Source: DUQW01 sp050953825
GTDB taxonomy: Bacteria > Bacillota_I > Bacilli_A > Acholeplasmatales > Acholeplasmataceae
Assembly: GCA_050953825.1 (NCBI GenBank)
Contig: JBMNNF010000013.1
Coordinates: 248,001 to 312,000, forward strand
Reading direction: 5' to 3'
Length of the DNA stretch: 64,000 bases
Positions 18,056-28,600 of the stretch are shown in pieces. Every line of letters starts with the position of its first letter. The first letter of the stretch is position 1. The position numbers and the translations under genes were made by a program. The notes below the pieces were generated by a model, which saw only the letters and a list, made by a program, of their open reading frames with translations, did not search any database and was not told where the DNA came from.

Positions 18056-18073
18056 CCCCAAAAGGGTTATAAT
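18056..18073 (+). promoter_or_regulatory. Putative -10 box of maf-dusB, within a small hairpin region
   Basis: TATAAT at 18068-18073 overlaps the end of a short inverted repeat (CCC and GGG around AAAA). No good -35 is seen. The 160-base gap between the divergent SGNH and maf genes holds nothing else I can support. Confidence 0.4.
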
Positions 18074-18108
18074 ATAAATTGGTAGTGACTTCTAAGGGGG
18101 AATAATGA

Positions 18109-18675
18109 ATGTATATACTTGCCAGTACATCACCAAGAAGAAAAGAAATTTTGGAAAAAGCTAAGATTGATTTTAAAATTGTTGCCTCAAACTATGTTGA
18201 GGCTGATTTAGGAATAGATAATCCGTATTTACTAGCTGAAGAGCTAGCTTTTGGAAAAGCATTAGAGGTTGCCAAAAGCTATCCCAATCAAATAGTAATT
18301 GGTGCTGATACTATTGTCGTTGTTGAAGGAGAAGTGATTGGTAAACCTAAAGATTTTGATGATGCGTTTAATATTTTAAAAAAATTATCTAATCATTATC
18401 AAGAAGTAGTTACAGGAGTTGCCCTTATTTATAATGATAAACATTGGAAATTTCACGCTATTAGCGAAGTTATTTTTAGAGAGTTAAATGATCAAGAAAT
18501 TATTGATTATATTAATACGGGTGAACCTTATGATAAAGCTGGAGCTTATGCAATTCAAGGAAAAGCTAATGATTTTGTTGAAAGTTTTAAGGGGGAAATT
18601 GAAAATATTGTAGGTTTTCCCATTAAGCGATTTTTAAAAGAAATTAGAAAGTTTGAGCAAGAAATTAATGTTTAA
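18109..18675 (+). CDS. maf: Maf family nucleoside triphosphate pyrophosphatase
   Basis: A 188-residue house-cleaning enzyme that hydrolyses dTTP, UTP or modified nucleotides to monophosphates. It opens ILASTSPRRKEIL, the family signature, and carries GADTIVVVEG and the conserved GKP and DKAGAYAIQGKA segments. ATG 18109 follows AAGGGGG. It overlaps dusB by eight bases. Maf is sometimes placed near cell-division genes; here it pairs with tRNA modification. Confidence 0.95.
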   Translation: MYILASTSPRRKEILEKAKIDFKIVASNYVEADLGIDNPYLLAEELAFGKALEVAKSYPNQIVIGADTIVVVEGEVIGKPKDFDDAFNILKKLSNHYQEVVTGVALIYNDKHWKFHAISEVIFRELNDQEIIDYINTGEPYDKAGAYAIQGKANDFVESFKGEIENIVGFPIKRFLKEIRKFEQEINV

Positions 18676-19648
18676 AATTGGTAATGTTGAAATTAAAAAT
18701 AAATTAGTTTTAGCACCGATGGCTGGAGTTTCTAATATCGCTTTTCGTAAGATATGTAAAGAAATGGGAGCTGGGTTAGTTGTGGCGGAAATGGTCTCTG
18801 ATTATGCTCTACATTATGAAAATAAAAAAACCTTTAATCTACTAACAATGGCTGAAGATGAATCACCAATTAGTCAACAAATTTTTGGCAGTAATTTAGA
18901 ATATTTAGTTAAGGCTGCTAAATATTTAGATCAATATACTACTTGCGATATTATTGACATCAATATGGGTTGTCCGGTACCTAAAGTTGCCCTGAAATCG
19001 CAAGCGGGAGCCGCTTTGATGAAGAGTCCAGAGAAAATATATGAAATCGTTAAAGCGGTCAAAAATGAAGTTTCTAAGCCAGTAACCGTGAAAATTAGAA
19101 GTGGTTGGGACTTAAATTCGATTAACGCAATTGAAGTAGCAAAAATGGTTGAGAAGGCAGGAGCCGACGCAATTACAGTTCATGCGAGAACTCGTAGTCA
19201 AGGTTATTCAGGAACTGCTGATTGGAAAATTATTAAAGATGTTAAAGATGCAGTTAAAATTCCAGTAATTGGTAATGGTGACGTGACTAGTGGTAAACTT
19301 GCTAAAAAAATGTTAGATGAAACCGGATGTGATGCCGTAATGATTGGTAGAGGAGCGATGGGAAATCCTTGGATTTTTCGAGAAATCAATCATTATTTAA
19401 AAACTGGTAAAGAATTACCAAGACCTACATTTGATGAGATGTTAGAAGTTATTGTAACTCACTTAAATTCTTTAATTGAATTAAAAGGAGAAAAAATTGG
19501 TATTTTAGAAATGAGAGGTTTAGGCTCACATTATTTATCAGGCTTACCTAATAATTCAATTACAAGACAAAAATTAGCAAAAGCTAACAAAAGAGATGAA
19601 TATATTAATATCATTAAAGAATATTTTGATAATTTAAAAAATAATTAA
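18668..19648 (+). CDS. dusB: tRNA-dihydrouridine synthase
   Basis: An FMN enzyme that reduces uridines in the tRNA D-loop with NADPH. The 326 residues begin MFKIGNVEIKNKLVLAPMAGVSN and show DINMGCPVPKV with the catalytic Cys, TVKIRSGW, HARTRSQGYSG and GNGDVTS. An in-frame TTG at 18653 exists, but ATG 18668 matches the usual DusB start. No strong SD is seen and the gene overlaps maf by eight bases, so translational coupling is likely. Confidence 0.95.
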   Translation: MFKIGNVEIKNKLVLAPMAGVSNIAFRKICKEMGAGLVVAEMVSDYALHYENKKTFNLLTMAEDESPISQQIFGSNLEYLVKAAKYLDQYTTCDIIDINMGCPVPKVALKSQAGAALMKSPEKIYEIVKAVKNEVSKPVTVKIRSGWDLNSINAIEVAKMVEKAGADAITVHARTRSQGYSGTADWKIIKDVKDAVKIPVIGNGDVTSGKLAKKMLDETGCDAVMIGRGAMGNPWIFREINHYLKTGKELPRPTFDEMLEVIVTHLNSLIELKGEKIGILEMRGLGSHYLSGLPNNSITRQKLAKANKRDEYINIIKEYFDNLKNN

Positions 19649-19668
19649 ATTTAAAAGAGGTGTTACAA

Positions 19669-20817
19669 ATGAAAAGATTTAATAAAAAGGTATCAAGGAA
19701 AAATACTAATTGTGTAAAATGGGATTTAGTTGAAGGTAATTATTTACCATTTTCCATTGCTGATAGTGATTACCCAACATCAGAGGCGATTGTTAAGTGT
19801 TTAAAAACACGAGCTAGTCATCCAGTGTATGGCTATTCATTTGCTGATGATAGTTATTTTGATAGTATTATTAATTGGTGTCAAAGAAGATATCACTATG
19901 AAGTAAAAAAAGAAAATATTATTCCCGCCAATGGAGTTGTAACATCACTTTATTATGCAATTAATTTTTTATCAGATATTACCGATGGCGTTATTGTTCA
20001 AACCCCGGTATATAATCCATTTTTTTCCGTTATTTTAGATAATAATAAAAAAATCGTTGAAAATAAATTGGTTAAAAATGATAATTATTTTACAATTAAT
20101 TTCGAAGAATTAGATCAACAATTATCTAAAAATAAAATAATAATTCTTTGTAGCCCTCACAATCCAACAGGAAGAGTTTTCAAATATGATGAAATTAAAA
20201 AGATTGTTGAGTTAGCTAAAAAACATGACGCATATATTTTATCTGATGAAATTCATTGCGATATTATGTTAAATAATAATGAATTTATTTCAGTTAATCG
20301 ATTTGCTGATCTTTATCACAAAATGATAGTCTTCACATCAGTTTCTAAATCATTTGGATTAGCGGGATTAAAAACATCTAATATTATTATTAAAGATGAG
20401 AAATTAGCTCAAGAATTTAGAGAGTTTTTAGCTAAAAAGTATATCGGTTATGGTAATGTGTTTGGTTTAACTGCAGTTAAAGCGGCATATAATCATTCTG
20501 AAATATGGTTAGAAAAACAAAATAAATATTTGAGTAATAACTATAAAATATTAAAAGAGTATTTTGGAACTAATTATCCAGAAGTTGGAGTAACAAAATC
20601 TGAAGGAACATTTTTAGCTTGGTTAGATTTTAGTTTTCTTGAAATGCCTTGTGAGGTCATGCAAGAAAAGCTACAACAATATGGAGTTATAATTAATGAG
20701 GGCAAAAGATATTCAGAAGATTGTAAGGGATACATTAGATTTAATTTTGCCTGTTCTGAAACACAAATGTTAAAGGGACTAGAAATACTAGGAAAATTTA
20801 TTGATGAATACAAATAA
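19669..20817 (+). CDS. PLP-dependent C-S lyase/aminotransferase, MalY/PatB family
   Basis: A 382-residue fold-type I PLP enzyme. The landmarks are CSPHNPTGRVF, SDEIHCDI (cofactor Asp), and SVSKSFGLAGLK with the Schiff-base lysine near residue 227. The SDEIHCD motif and length fit the MalY/PatB group, which cleave cystathionine or cysteine conjugates. The upstream in-frame GTG (19660) lies in the SD GAGGTG, so ATG 19669 is used. Cystathionine beta-lyase activity is likely but not certain. Confidence 0.9.
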   Translation: MKRFNKKVSRKNTNCVKWDLVEGNYLPFSIADSDYPTSEAIVKCLKTRASHPVYGYSFADDSYFDSIINWCQRRYHYEVKKENIIPANGVVTSLYYAINFLSDITDGVIVQTPVYNPFFSVILDNNKKIVENKLVKNDNYFTINFEELDQQLSKNKIIILCSPHNPTGRVFKYDEIKKIVELAKKHDAYILSDEIHCDIMLNNNEFISVNRFADLYHKMIVFTSVSKSFGLAGLKTSNIIIKDEKLAQEFREFLAKKYIGYGNVFGLTAVKAAYNHSEIWLEKQNKYLSNNYKILKEYFGTNYPEVGVTKSEGTFLAWLDFSFLEMPCEVMQEKLQQYGVIINEGKRYSEDCKGYIRFNFACSETQMLKGLEILGKFIDEYK

Positions 20818-20826
20818 GGAGCAACT

Positions 20827-21711
20827 ATGGTAATTTTACAAACGAACAATTTAACTAAACAATATTTTAATAATCGAGCCGTAGATGAAGTATCAATGAC
20901 CATTAATGAAGGTGACGTTTATGGTTTTGTTGGTGAAAACGGAGCTGGGAAAACTACTTTTATTAGATTAATTGCGGGATTAATTCAAAAAGATGGTGGC
21001 AATTTCACTTTATTTGAAGGTAAAAAATATAATATTGGTGCAGTAGTAGAAACGCCATCTTTATATTTATATATGACAGCGATGGATAATTTAATGGCTC
21101 AAGGAAAAATGTTGGGTGTAGAAGATGTTGAAAAACATAAGGCATTATTAAGAATAGTTAAATTAGAATATTTAATTGATTCTAATAAAAAAGCGAAAGA
21201 TTTTTCTTTAGGAATGAGACAAAGATTAGGTATTGCCATGGCGCTATTGTCTAATCCTAAATTTTTACTTTTAGATGAACCAATGAATGGATTAGATCCA
21301 GAAGGGGTCGTCTTAATGAGAAATTTAATTAAATCATTAAGCGAACAAGGAATTACTTTTTTAATTAGTTCTCACATGTTGGCGGAACTATCAAAAGTAG
21401 CGACTCGATATGGATTTATTCATAAAGGGAAATTAATTAAAGAAATATCATTAGAAGAATTAAATCAAGAAGTTCAAGGTTATGTTACTTTAAAAGTTGA
21501 TGAGAGTGATTTATCTAATGTTATTGAATTATTTGATCGAGAAAATATTACTTATAAATTAGAAAATAAGGTAATTAATATCTATGACAAAGGAATTACT
21601 GATATTGTATTATTAGTTACCAATAACCATATTGAAATAAAAGATATTAAACAAGAAAATTTAGGAATTGAAACATATTACCTTCGTTTAATTGGAGGGT
21701 TACATGGATAA
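20827..21711 (+). CDS. BcrA-like ABC transporter ATPase
   Basis: A 294-residue ABC ATPase of the bacitracin/lantibiotic exporter type: Walker A GENGAGKTT, signature FSLGMRQRLGIA, Walker B LLLDEPMNGLDPEG, H-loop SSH. Residues after about 215 form the extra C-terminal region seen in this class. It starts at ATG 20827 with AAGGAG and overlaps its permease gene by eight bases. It probably exports or detoxifies a peptide; the substrate is not evident. Confidence 0.93.
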   Translation: MVILQTNNLTKQYFNNRAVDEVSMTINEGDVYGFVGENGAGKTTFIRLIAGLIQKDGGNFTLFEGKKYNIGAVVETPSLYLYMTAMDNLMAQGKMLGVEDVEKHKALLRIVKLEYLIDSNKKAKDFSLGMRQRLGIAMALLSNPKFLLLDEPMNGLDPEGVVLMRNLIKSLSEQGITFLISSHMLAELSKVATRYGFIHKGKLIKEISLEELNQEVQGYVTLKVDESDLSNVIELFDRENITYKLENKVINIYDKGITDIVLLVTNNHIEIKDIKQENLGIETYYLRLIGGLHG

Positions 21712-22504
21712 ATTATTGAATGTTGATTTATATCGATTAAAAAAAGATAAAACGGCTTTAATAGGCGTTATTATTAGTGCTGGATTGTTAGTATTTACAA
21801 TTGGATTATCACTTATTATGAAGATTTTAGGTACCGTAACTGCTACTGGTGGCTTAGATGCATTATTCACCCCTAAAAGCACTTATATTCAAGGATTTCA
21901 AATGGGAAGTAATGCTGGTTTAGTAGTGATTATTATTTTAACGGTTATTACGACTAGAGAGTTTACTCAAAATACTATTAGATTAAAAATAATTAATGGT
22001 TTTGATCGTCGTAAAATATATTTTTCCGCATTATTTACTAATTTAATTTATGGGATTACCGTTATTTTTGGATATTCATTATTATCACTTCTCGGAACTT
22101 CGGCAATTTTTGGATATGGAAGTGAATTTAACTATCAAGAACTAGTTGACTTAACTTTGGTAACTTTTATGGCATTAATTTATGTGGCAGTATATGTTTC
22201 ACTTGTAACAGCAGTCGGCATGAGGATGCAAAGAATTGGAGCGACAATTGGCATTAGTATTGGGGTTATTTTAGGAGAAACAATAATTTATAGTTTTGTC
22301 GTAATGTTACCAATTTTAGCTGGTAAAATTCCAATTTGGGTTATGAAAGTACTTCATATTTTACCAAGTGTTGGTATGGGATCATTAGTCATGTTTAATT
22401 ATAATGCGGAGTTGATTGTGATAATGTTAGTTTCATCAATTGTGTTAATTATTGGGATTAATTTATTGGCAATGTACTCATTTACCAAAGTTGATATCAA
22501 ATAA
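21704..22504 (+). CDS. ABC-2 type permease, partner of the BcrA-like ATPase
   Basis: A roughly 266-residue membrane protein with about six hydrophobic segments and the ABC-2 pattern VITTREFTQNTIRLK near residue 80. The in-frame TTG at 21692 is too early for the SD; ATG 21704 follows GGAGGG. It overlaps the ATPase stop, so the pair is coupled. A terminator follows. Confidence 0.88.
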   Translation: MDKLLNVDLYRLKKDKTALIGVIISAGLLVFTIGLSLIMKILGTVTATGGLDALFTPKSTYIQGFQMGSNAGLVVIIILTVITTREFTQNTIRLKIINGFDRRKIYFSALFTNLIYGITVIFGYSLLSLLGTSAIFGYGSEFNYQELVDLTLVTFMALIYVAVYVSLVTAVGMRMQRIGATIGISIGVILGETIIYSFVVMLPILAGKIPIWVMKVLHILPSVGMGSLVMFNYNAELIVIMLVSSIVLIIGINLLAMYSFTKVDIK

Positions 22505-22525
22505 AAATGGCTATGCCATGCGTTT

Positions 22526-22566
22526 AAAGTAGAAATCAAGTTACAAAAGGATTCTACTTTTTTGTT
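22526..22566 (+). terminator. Terminator after the ABC exporter operon
   Basis: Arms AAAGTAGAA (22526-22534) and TTCTACTTT (22552-22560), followed by more T. Confidence 0.85.
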
Positions 22567-22607
22567 GTATTTAATAGTAAAAAAATGTGTACAATTTTCT
22601 ATTCACC

Positions 22608-22636
22608 TTGATTTATAAAATAATTAGATATAAAAT
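22608..22636 (+). promoter_or_regulatory. Putative promoter of the giant lipoprotein gene
   Basis: TTGATT (22608-22613), a 17-base spacer, and TAAAAT (22631-22636; an overlapping TATAAA starts at 22629). A strong SD-like AAAGGAG follows at 22666-22672, but it is about 26 bases before the first usable start. Confidence 0.55.
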
Positions 22637-22697
22637 GAGATAAGTATTAAAGTTTAAACAACAAGAAAGGAGATGCACTCGAAATTATTTTAAAATA

Positions 22698-25600
22698 ATG
22701 AGTAGTGTAAAAGACGTTATGAAGAAAACTATAAAATTATTATTAGTGTTTGCGGTTTTCATGTTTGGGATCGTTTTATCATCGTGTGAATATTTGCCTG
22801 ATGATTTTAAAGTGACACTTGACCCTGAAGAAAACATTGTCGTTGAAGAATTAAATGTTGACCTGAATAAAATATCCTTTAATGCGATAATTACTTTGAA
22901 AGTAATTGTTCCTGAAGGAAAAGAGGTTGATGTCTTTTCAGTTGATGGTAATCCGGTAGAATTAACCGATTTGAAATATAGACTCACGGTAACCGGTAAC
23001 CATGTTGTTAAAGTTACTTTTAAAGATATAGGAGCTGCCGCAACAGTTAATTTAACTCTAGGTAACAATTTATCAATATCAGGAGCCACAACCACCGAAG
23101 TTAATGTAGGTGACCAAGTGACCATTGTGGTTGATATTCCAGAAGGTAAAGTAATTGATAAATTTATGGTAGACGGTGCTAATGTTGAAATTACTGGCAA
23201 TCAATATGTGTTAACCGTTACGAAAGCTCATGAAATTGAAGTAACATTTAAAGAGGCTACTGCTGAAGCGGGTAAGTTTACAGTGACATTGGGAACTGGA
23301 TTAAGCACTTCTGATCCACTAATCAATTTAGCAGCAGGTGCTAAAGTTAAAATTACGATTACTGTTCCAGAAGGGCAAGAAATTCAAGAATTGAAAGTTG
23401 ATGGTGTTGCCGTCGATTTTGATGATGACGATGAATATGAACTTACTGTTAGTAAAAATCATAGCGTCGAAGTTGTTTTTAAAGAGAGTACCATATCTGG
23501 AGAAAGGTATACTGTAACTTTAGGTGATAACTTAGTTGCTGATTTAACGGAATTAACTAATCTTAAGGCAGGAACTGAAGTAACGATTACAGTCAAAATA
23601 CCTGAAGGTAAAGAAATTAAGGAATTTAAAGTTGATGGTCTTGTCGTTGAGTATGATGAAGATGATGGCTATGAACTTGAGGTTACTAAAAACCATACTG
23701 TTGAAGTAAGATTTAGAGATATTCCACTTGATTTAAGTAAATTTAAGGTTACTTTAAGTTCAGGATTGTCTGCCAATTTAACTGATTTAACTAAATTAGA
23801 AGCGGGAACTGAAGTGGTAATTTCGGTAGCGGTACCTAATGGAAAAGAAGTTTTACTCTTTACGGTTGATGGTGTAGCTGAAGAATTATCTAATAATAAA
23901 TATAAATTAACGGTTAGTGGAAATCATAGTGTTGTTGTCCATTTTAAAGATGCTCAAATTAGCAATACCGTTTTTGTAAAATTTGAAACTGATGGTGGAG
24001 TAATGGAAGGGTTCAATCTATTTCAAACTGTTGAAAAAGGCGGAAAAATTACTGAACCAAGTCTAGAACCAGAAAAACCAGGTTACAAGTTTTTACATTG
24101 GTCTTTAAATGGTCAAGAATTTGATTTTACTCAAGAAATTAACGAACCAATTACGTTATATGCCAAATATACATCAATTCAATTTGAAATTAAATATGTC
24201 GTTGGCAACGAGGAATATTCAGAACAAGCTCGTTATGGATCGATGGCTAGTGATTATCCAGTTCCGAACGTGCCAGCAGGGAAAACCGGGGTTTGGACAT
24301 TAAAAGGCGTACCATTTGATTTTAATACCCAAATTGAAAGTAATTTAGTATTAGTTGCTGCTTATTATGATCCTCTAGTAATTACTCAAAGTGGTTCGGG
24401 AACTAATCAGTTAATATTAGAATTTAGTGAAGATATTATTTTCTTAGAAAACATTAGTGATAAATTAAATTTTCTATCGAAACTATTGCCAGGATTTCAA
24501 AAAGTTGTCTCAGTATTTAATTTAGATAAAGTATCAGTTAGTTATGAAAATAAAAAATTAATAGTAACTGTTGGTGAAGATTTCATATCACGTGAAATGT
24601 TTAAAATTGTCGACTTTGATAATGAAGATGGAAATGGAGTTTTAAGAATTCCGGTTTATCTTGGTACGGAAGGTTTCAAAACTCAAAACAATGGAATTTA
24701 TTATAGTGGTCAAGAAATTAACTTTCATCTAAAATTAAGTGTTCCTTTAATCAATAACAAGCCAGATTATACTAAACCAGTTACCACAATTATTTTAAAC
24801 GTAACTGATTATGTTAGTGATCTTGAAAATGATATTGAAATCCTTCATCAAGTTAAGTTTATGGATGGTGAGACGCAATATGGTGAGATTCAAGAAATTC
24901 CACATCGAGGATTAGTTAACCAACCAGAAGATCCAGTTAAAGCTAATCATACTTTTGCTGGTTGGTTCGTTGATGCTGGGAAATTCGATTTTGAAGCTAA
25001 AGTTAAATTTGATTTAGTACTACAAGCTAAATGGGTAGCGAATAATAATTTAGTTACTGTCAAATACAATACTAAATCGCCAATTTTCTTAGAACCAGAA
25101 GTTTATCAGGTGGGTGATAAAGTAATTGAACCAGAAATTAGTTTAATTAATTATAAACTTGTCGAATGGCAATTAAACAATCAACCATTTGATTTCAATA
25201 CGCCACTAGCTAAAACTGGAGAAATCACTTTAATTGCAGTTTGGGAAGAAAAAGTTGTTCCAATTACCATTGAATTGCATAATGGTGAAGATCCAATTGT
25301 CTTTGAAGTTCCTCATGGTACTTTTGTTGAGCTGGTTGATATGTTGGAATATGATGAATGGCCACAAAAAGAAGGTTATCTCTTTGCAGGATACGAACAA
25401 TTCATTGAAACGGCTGCTGGTGATCATGGTTTAGGATTTTATGCCGGTGTACCAACGACAATCGATGTGTTATGGTTACCAGTTGATACCACAGTTACTT
25501 TTAATTGTATGGATGGTAGAATCAAAGAAATTGATTTCAATTCTGATGCACTATATAGCGATGGTTTTGGTTGGCAAGTATTAGTTAATGAAGTCTTTGA

Positions 25601-28600
25601 TAATCCTCCAACTAGAGAAGGGTATATCTTAGAGGGTTGGTATACGGCACCAGATTATAAACATTTAATGGATGGAAATCTTATGATAGGGTTAAGTTTT
25701 GCAACCACATATTATGCTAAATGGGTTCCAAGAGATGTTGATCAAATTGATAGATATACTATTGAATTTGAAACGTACACTGATGAAGAAATTGACTCGG
25801 TAGAAGTTCCATATGGTGCGTTTTTTAGAAGAGATTTGATTGTTCCAGTAAGAGAAGGATATCAATTTGAGGGCTGGTATTTAGATGAAGATTTCACGAT
25901 GTCTTATCGAGAAACCGTCAATAATTTATACATTGATAGTGATATTACCCTATATGCTAAATGGGAAAAAATTGGAAGTGAAGATGATATCTCAGAACTA
26001 GATCCAAGTTTAGTAGTAACAATTACTTTTGTCACTTATGCTCCATTTGAAATTGAGCCGATTAAAGTTAAAAAAGGCGAATATATTGCGAGAAATATCG
26101 AACCTTATATAAGATTAGAAGATTATTATTTTGAAGGTTGGTGGGATGAAGGATACACTAAACGATTTGAGCTTTATGAACCATTGGAAGAAGATATTAC
26201 ACTTTATGCGAAGTGGGTCAAGAAGCATGTTTTCACAGTCATTTTAGATGATACAGTTATCTACCAAGGTAGTCATGGCGGTGGCCTTGGTTATTATGAC
26301 TATTTTTATGATAATAAGAATCGATATGAATATTATCTTGATAGAGAACTTACCATTAAATTTAAAGATTCACCATTTTATTATAGTGAAATGGGTGAAG
26401 ATATAACTTTGTATGCAAAATATATCACTAATGAGCGTGTGACATTTGATTATGTAATTCATTTCACAGATGATATTAGTTATAAAATATCAAAAATTGT
26501 ACCAATTGAATTTAGAAATTTTGCCTATATGTGGATTAATAAATTTGATAATTACCAAGTTGAAGGTCTATATTTAGATCAAGCATATACCATTCCAGTT
26601 AGTGAAGATGAAGATCCTAATGACTATATCGTTGATGGTCAAATACATATTTATGCAAAACTACTTGAAAGATTAGTTGTCACCATCAAGTCAGAGTGGT
26701 ATGGTTATGAAACTACAACCAATAAATTATTAATTGAACCGAATCAACCAGCTGAATTATTATTTGCTACTTTGGAAGAGGGTTTATATTATTGGAGAAG
26801 GTACTATGAAGTTGAAGGATTCTATTTAGATCAAGACTTTACCGTATCAGCCTTAGAATTAGCTGGTACGACAATCAACGAGAATTTAACTTTATATGTT
26901 AAATGGGTGAAAAACGATAACACAATCATTCTTAATGTTGATACCAATGGCGTCTTACCACCACATAAAATACGTGTTAATAGAAATGATCTTGAATATT
27001 TAAGATGGGTCTATCATGATTTTGAGATAGTTAGAGGATATTATGATAGTGATTATCAACTTCCAGTTGGAGTGGAAAACACTTTAGAAAATGGAGATAC
27101 TATTTATGTTTATTTAGACAATTATATTCAAATTAATTTTTACATTGGTGATTCAAAATTAATTGAAAGATCGCTTAGGATAGTTAACGGTGAAATTATT
27201 CCATTTGATGAACTAGTATATCCAATCTGTAATGATGAAATGATTGTTAAGTGGACATGGTTGGGTGAAGAAATTGATATTTCTAAACCATTTTATAGTA
27301 ATAGTCGTGTTGGTGACTTAAGAGTTTATTATGGTCCAATTGCCTACTATACGATTCAATTTAAAGACAATGATGTCATTGATGATGAAGCGACTATTGA
27401 AGTTTATCAAAACCAAATTTTTGAAATCAACCATCAAAATTTACCATATGCTAAAGGAAAAGAGAACCATACTTTTGCCTATTGGGCTAATGAAGATGGC
27501 ACTATATTCAATAACAGACAAATAATAACAGGTGATTTAGTTTTAGAGGCATTTTATGTTAGTAATGATGATTTTGTTGAGATAACATTAGATACTGGAG
27601 ATCCAGATATCACAATGAACAAAGTTCAAGTTTTAAGACATGTTTTATATGAATTTAGAGCGACAACGACATTAACTCGAGAAGGATATAAATTTTTAGG
27701 ATGGTATAAAGACGGAGAACCGTTCACGATTGGCCGTCTAGCCGAAGATACCACTCTAGTTGCTGAATGGCGAGAAGCTCAAACTCATCGTGTTACAATT
27801 AATAAGGGTAAAATTGGCGGAGATGATGTTGTACTTCATATTCCAGAGGGAGTTTATATTGATGAATATAATTTAGAAAATAATTATGCTATTTCAAGAC
27901 GCCATGAGACTTTCGAATTTAGGGGATATTACATTGATGGTGAAAGATTTTATGGCAAAAATATCGATTCTGATATTACGTTGTTTATGAAGTGGCGTGA
28001 TTTTGTTCAGTATACAGTTAATTTCTATGTTAATGATTTTGATTGGAGGCATCAACCAATTCATCGTAATAGTTCATTTGCCGAAGATGAGGTAGAGTTT
28101 CCAGAGTGCAATGATCATTTCATCGAAGGGCAAGTATTCTCTCATTGGGAACATAATGGTGTACGATTTACCAAAAATACGATTGTAACTGCGGATATTG
28201 ATGTTCATGCGGTCTTTGTTCCTGAAGTTTATACTATTGTTCATTTTAATACTAAAGTTGACGGGTTACTAATTGAAGATGTTAATGTAGTTCAAGGATT
28301 AATGATTGAACCACCACAACAAAAAATTCTTAGAGAAGGGCATCGCTTTTTATACTGGGCATATGAAGGTGAACCTTTCGATTTTGAAAATACTCCAATC
28401 ATTGCCGAAACAACTTTAGAAGCGGTTTGGGAAAAAACACCAACTTATAAAGTAACGATTGATTTAAAATTTGATCAACCACTAATTGTTTTACATATTA
28501 GTCCGCTAGATTACGATATGATTAGTGAGCAACTTTTAAGAGAAATATTTAATATTAATCCTCAATATCCGGATTATCAATTTCTACATTTCTTATATAA

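Noticed and set aside
22673..22693. Six-codon frame before the giant gene as a true leader peptide gene
   Set aside because: The SD directly abuts its ATG, too close for efficient initiation; kept only as a possible start-site puzzle.
22685..23200. Minus-strand open frame opposite the start of the giant lipoprotein gene
   Set aside because: Its Ser/Thr/Pro-rich translation is the antisense of repeat coding sequence; no SD, and the plus-strand gene has a clear signal peptide and domains.
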